Source: an uncultured Akkermansia sp.
GTDB taxonomy: Bacteria > Verrucomicrobiota > Verrucomicrobiia > Verrucomicrobiales > Akkermansiaceae
Length of the DNA: 7,573 nt
NCBI GenBank assembly: GCA_900766865.1
Contig: CAAFXA010000104.1
Coordinates: forward strand, 1 to 7,573
Direction of reading: 5' to 3'
Part shown: positions 4,660 to 7,573 of the stretch, in pieces
Layout of the letters: each line of letters starts with the position of its first letter
Numbering within the stretch: the stretch's first letter is position 1
Made by a program: the position numbers and the translations under genes
Notes under the pieces: generated by a model
Database searches by the model: none
Seen by the model: the letters and a program-made list of their open reading frames with translations, nothing else
What the model was told of the DNA's origin: nothing

Positions 4660-7251
4660 ATGAAACTCCGATACCACCATCTCCTCACCTCCCTCTCCGC
4701 AGGGGCCCTCTGCATGCTCTCCGCCACTGCCCAAGGCAAGGAAGCTTATACAGATTGTTGGGCATACCAAGATTACCCAAACCAAACCACACTCACGGAT
4801 TTAGTCTATACCAGTTACCAGCTGGACGACACATCCACCGAAGTTATTGTCACAAGCGGCAATCACATGGACGGAGATATTTGTGGTGCCATCAGTACCA
4901 AATCTGTGTCTGAGGCAAACATTATCCTCAATGGCGGAAGTAACATCAAACGCATCATCGGTGGACACTCCAGTTACAATTTTGTGGAAGGTGACATCAA
5001 CATCACCATCAATGATGGCGAGGCAGATTATATTTACGGCGGTAATTGGTATGTAGAAAAAAATCGAGAAGAAGCCAACAATCCGGATAAATATGTTGAT
5101 GGCTACAATAGCGAAGAAACGTTCGGCGTTCAATCGTCCACCGGTGTCTGGGTGCCTAAAAAGTCTTTGGGGAACATCCGCATCACCGTCAATGGTGGCA
5201 CCATCGAGCAGATTCGCGGTGGTCACAACTGTGCAGAATTAGCGCCTATAGACCCCAGCGTTACGGATGACATCGGCTGGTATGTGGATGAGGATGGCAA
5301 CGTGACTGACAAGCGCCCCTTCTCTGTAGGTGGAAATGTCTACATCGAGCTGAACGGCGGCACTGTGGGTAAAGCCGGCGCCGATGCCATTCGCGGTGCC
5401 GGTGGTTCCTGGTGCTCGGTGGATGGCATTGTGGACATCACCGTGAAAGGTCAAGCCGAGGTTCTCGGCAACATCTACGCCGGGGCCCGCAACAAATACG
5501 GCCAGGTGGGCGGCACAGATGTCAAGATACAGGGCGGTTCCGTAACCGGCGATGTCTATGGTGGCGGCTCCTATGACAGTACAGCTAAGATATCGGCCAT
5601 CTGCCAGGGCGACACCAATGTGAGCGTATCCGGCGGCTCTGTGGGTGGTAATGTTTATGGCAGTGGTAAACAGGACATCGTGCAGGGAAGCTCCAACGTC
5701 ACCATCAGCGGAGGGCAGATAAGCAAAAACGTCTACGGCGGCGGTAAAGGCTCTACCATTGCACAGGGTACCAATCTCACCCTCGCCGGCGGCACTGTGG
5801 TCGGTAATATCTACGGCACCGGAGAAGGCGACACCGTAGGAGGCGACATCACCGTGCAGGTAACGGGAGGCGACTGGTCCAGCAACGAAATCCACGCCCT
5901 GGGCACCAATGCCACTCATACCAACGGGCAGAGCAGCCTCATCATCGGCTCCCAGGACAAGAGCTTCAACGGCGGATTCAAAGCCCTCAGCGGCTTCAAG
6001 AACCTCGTGATAAACAAGGGTTCCAGCCTCAACATGAACGCCGCCAACATCTTCAGCATCACCTCCCAGACAATCACCCTCAGCACCGCCAATCTGCGCC
6101 AGGCAGCCATCAGCGGTGGCTATGCGGCAGTGGAAGATGGCGGTATCTCCCTGACGCTCCAGTCCGAAGGTCGCCTGGGCAGCGGCAAATACATGATAGC
6201 AACGGCTAACACTCTGCGCAGCGGACGAGCCACCGGCAATGGCCCCACCGGCTGGAATGAGGCGAATGTGGAAGTAAACGGCATTGCGACTTTGGATGAC
6301 CTCTGCTGGATTGGCAACACCTTGTACCTGACCTACGAGGCACCTCTGACCGATGCAGCCGCCGTCAGCAACTGGGGTGTGTTTAAGAGCAGCCAGGCCT
6401 TCACCAGCACCCTGTGGGGCAACCGCAGCAATGCCGTTATACTGCCCCCTGATACTGCGTCCCAAAACGGCAAATCACCCATAACAGGTGTAAATGCAAC
6501 CAGAAACATGGTCTGGGGTACCGTATATAGCCAGAATGGCCGAATCTCCGGTGCCGGGGCCGACTACAGCCTGTATGGTGCCGCCTTTGGTGCAGAGCGT
6601 CAATTCGGTTCTACCGGCAGCAGCATCGGCGTAGCCTTCGGTTACGACTGGGGCAAGGTAACCCCCTTCACAACCACCTCAATCGACCAGGAAACCTGGC
6701 ATGCCGCCCTCTATGGCCGCGTGCGCTCATGGAAAGCCGCCAAGGGTATCGTCTCCGTAGACTGGAGCGCCGCCTATGGTAACAGCACCTCCAAACACAA
6801 CGATCTGGCTGGCGACTGGAGCCAGAACAGCTGGCAGCTCGACCTGCGTGCCTCCTACTCACAAGCTCTCAGTAAGCGCGCTACCGCCAACATCTTCGCC
6901 GGGCTCCAGTACTACACGCACGATGATGCCAGCGTGGATGGCATACACATCTCCTCCCTGCAAAACCTGCGTCTCACCGCCGGTGCTGGCCTGAGCTATG
7001 CCGCAACAGCCCGCACCACCCTGTACGGCGAAGCCAACGTCTACTTCGATGCCATGCGCCACAACCCCTGCGCAGTCGAAAACGGCATCCGTCTTCAGGG
7101 TACAAACCCCGGTCGCCTTGGCGGCGTGTTCAGCGTGGGAGCAGACTACAGCATCAGCGACCAGTGGCTCCTGCGTGGCGGCTACTCTTTCGATGTTGCC
7201 CGCGACAGCACCGAGCACATTCTCAACGCAGGCGTTCAGTATAGCTTCTGA
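4660..7251 (+). CDS. Autotransporter (type V secretion) with beta-helix passenger and C-terminal barrel
   Basis: An 863-residue outer-membrane protein whose own barrel would carry its N-terminal part to the cell surface. Residues 1-25 are a signal peptide (Lys2, Arg4, hydrophobic core, cleavage near ATAQ). The passenger, about 26-560, is Gly/Asn/Thr-rich with beta-helix-like repeats; the clearest run (285-395) has units of 25-33 residues with the pattern GG-x-V-x-x-N-V-Y-G-x-G. Residues about 563-610 are a linker that probably includes the helix threading the pore. Residues about 615-863 have alternating aromatic/hydrophobic strands typical of the autotransporter barrel and end in YSF, the terminal-Phe signal for outer-membrane insertion. 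Seven cysteines remain after the signal (33, 75, 191, 252, 315, 549, 804), which is unusual for an autotransporter passenger. The passenger shows no catalytic motif; adhesion or surface display is plausible but unproven. It is flanked by its own promoter region and a terminator, so it is probably monocistronic. Confidence 0.9.
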   Translation: MKLRYHHLLTSLSAGALCMLSATAQGKEAYTDCWAYQDYPNQTTLTDLVYTSYQLDDTSTEVIVTSGNHMDGDICGAISTKSVSEANIILNGGSNIKRIIGGHSSYNFVEGDINITINDGEADYIYGGNWYVEKNREEANNPDKYVDGYNSEETFGVQSSTGVWVPKKSLGNIRITVNGGTIEQIRGGHNCAELAPIDPSVTDDIGWYVDEDGNVTDKRPFSVGGNVYIELNGGTVGKAGADAIRGAGGSWCSVDGIVDITVKGQAEVLGNIYAGARNKYGQVGGTDVKIQGGSVTGDVYGGGSYDSTAKISAICQGDTNVSVSGGSVGGNVYGSGKQDIVQGSSNVTISGGQISKNVYGGGKGSTIAQGTNLTLAGGTVVGNIYGTGEGDTVGGDITVQVTGGDWSSNEIHALGTNATHTNGQSSLIIGSQDKSFNGGFKALSGFKNLVINKGSSLNMNAANIFSITSQTITLSTANLRQAAISGGYAAVEDGGISLTLQSEGRLGSGKYMIATANTLRSGRATGNGPTGWNEANVEVNGIATLDDLCWIGNTLYLTYEAPLTDAAAVSNWGVFKSSQAFTSTLWGNRSNAVILPPDTASQNGKSPITGVNATRNMVWGTVYSQNGRISGAGADYSLYGAAFGAERQFGSTGSSIGVAFGYDWGKVTPFTTTSIDQETWHAALYGRVRSWKAAKGIVSVDWSAAYGNSTSKHNDLAGDWSQNSWQLDLRASYSQALSKRATANIFAGLQYYTHDDASVDGIHISSLQNLRLTAGAGLSYAATARTTLYGEANVYFDAMRHNPCAVENGIRLQGTNPGRLGGVFSVGADYSISDQWLLRGGYSFDVARDSTEHILNAGVQYSF
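5512..5844 (+). repeat. Coding repeat of the autotransporter passenger (4 units)
   Basis: Four successive protein units (residues 285-317, 318-343, 344-370, 371-395) share a beta strand, GG turn, V/I, N/D-V/I-YG-x-G, then a short polar loop ending in QG or GG. Looser relatives occur earlier (112-130, 172-190, 226-250, 257-278) and one follows (396-415). The DNA has diverged between units, so this is an old duplication kept at protein level, each unit probably being one turn of a beta-helix. Confidence 0.75.
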
Positions 7252-7300
7252 CGCGTGCGGGGGTGCACCGCCCCCCTTGCGCTGCGGCCCTCAACCCATC

Positions 7301-7326
7301 GAAAGCCCTCCCAACGGAGGGCTTTC
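7301..7326 (+). terminator. Terminator hairpin after the autotransporter
   Basis: GAAAGCCCTCC (7301-7311) and GGAGGGCTTTC (7316-7326) form a perfect 11-bp stem with a CAAC loop, starting 49 bases after the autotransporter stop codon. The stem is very stable, but the 3' side (CTGCTTCCC) has no T run, so it may stop transcription with Rho's help or act as a 3'-end stabiliser. Confidence 0.7.
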
Positions 7327-7436
7327 CTGCTTCCCTCTCAACCGCATTTTACAGACAGCCGACACAACCGCCGGACTAATGGATTCTCTACCACCACCCC
7401 TCATTCGTTTTTTTGTGTGCTAATCTATTTTTTTTC

Positions 7437-7464
7437 TTGACTCCCTGTCCCTTCATGATAGACT
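7437..7464 (+). promoter_or_regulatory. Sigma70-like promoter of the lipoprotein gene
   Basis: TTGACT (7437-7442, 5 of 6) is followed by a 16-bp spacer and TAGACT (7459-7464, 4 of 6). A run of T's lies directly upstream (about 7428-7435), where an UP element would sit. The predicted start near 7471 gives a leader of about 31 bases. TACAAT at 7470-7475 is an alternative -10 (5 of 6) but has no matching -35. Confidence 0.55.
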
Positions 7465-7501
7465 TGCAATACAATCTTCACTTCAAACACATATTCAAAT
7501 T

Positions 7502-7573
7502 ATGAAAAAGATTTTCGGTCTCTTTGCAATGGCTGCCGTAGCAGCTACCGGTCTCACTTGCTGCGGCGGTGGC
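7502..7573 (+). CDS. Probable lipoprotein, N-terminal part only (cut by window end)
   Basis: Only 24 codons are visible. Met1-Lys2-Lys3 is followed by a hydrophobic stretch (about 4-19) and LTCC at 18-21, then three glycines. This is a lipoprotein signal peptide: LTC-C fits a lipobox with modified Cys21, although Cys20 cannot be excluded. The protein would be lipid-anchored in the inner or outer membrane. Its function is unknown because the mature part lies outside the window. The ATG has no Shine-Dalgarno sequence but sits in A/T-rich sequence at a sensible distance from a good promoter. The frame stays open to the edge. Confidence 0.65.
   Translation, partial: MKKIFGLFAMAAVAATGLTCCGGG

Noticed and set aside
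5239..6465. 408-codon minus-strand open frame opposite the autotransporter
   Set aside because: It mirrors the repetitive Gly/Asn/Thr codons of the passenger; the translation is Ala/Gly/Val-rich without motifs.

Overview
The window reads as chromosomal DNA of a diderm bacterium. The best guess is Akkermansia or a close Verrucomicrobiota relative. This rests on the look of the autotransporter (its C-terminal half and the short Trp/Asn-rich linker before the barrel), on the exported proteins with few Shine-Dalgarno sequences, and on the lipoprotein start at the right edge. The genus is an inference from memory of such proteins and was not searched.

Layout. Positions 1-516 hold no convincing gene. 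They contain a hairpin-rich repeat region: a 280-bp stretch bounded by 35-bp imperfect terminal inverted repeats (MITE-like), a 26-bp hairpin sequence present at both 1-26 and 378-403, and a strong hairpin at 406-424. A sigma70-like promoter (481-510) lies so close to the first ATG that the transcript may be leaderless. Next come two tandem same-strand paralogues (517-1587 and 1621-2742), both exported proteins of the Amidase_3 family (N-acetylmuramoyl-L-alanine amidases) with the same N-terminal domain. The first keeps every expected zinc and catalytic residue. The second keeps the zinc ligands but has Leu where the catalytic Glu should be. On the minus strand, converging on them, is a 527-residue relative of PoxB-type pyruvate oxidase (2785-4368). 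Its FAD-type middle domain looks sound, but both thiamine diphosphate hallmarks are gone. A 291-bp divergent intergenic region then leads to a large autotransporter (4660-7251) with a glycine-rich beta-helical repeat passenger and a C-terminal beta-barrel ending in Phe. A terminator hairpin (7301-7326) follows, then a promoter (7437-7464) and the first 24 codons of a probable lipoprotein (7502 onward).

How the parts fit. The amidase pair probably forms an operon for peptidoglycan remodelling in the periplasm. The autotransporter and lipoprotein are separately transcribed envelope genes. The PoxB-like protein has no obvious functional tie to its neighbours. The most notable theme is that two of the four complete genes look like pseudoenzymes: intact open frames with conserved folds and family-specific loss of catalytic residues.
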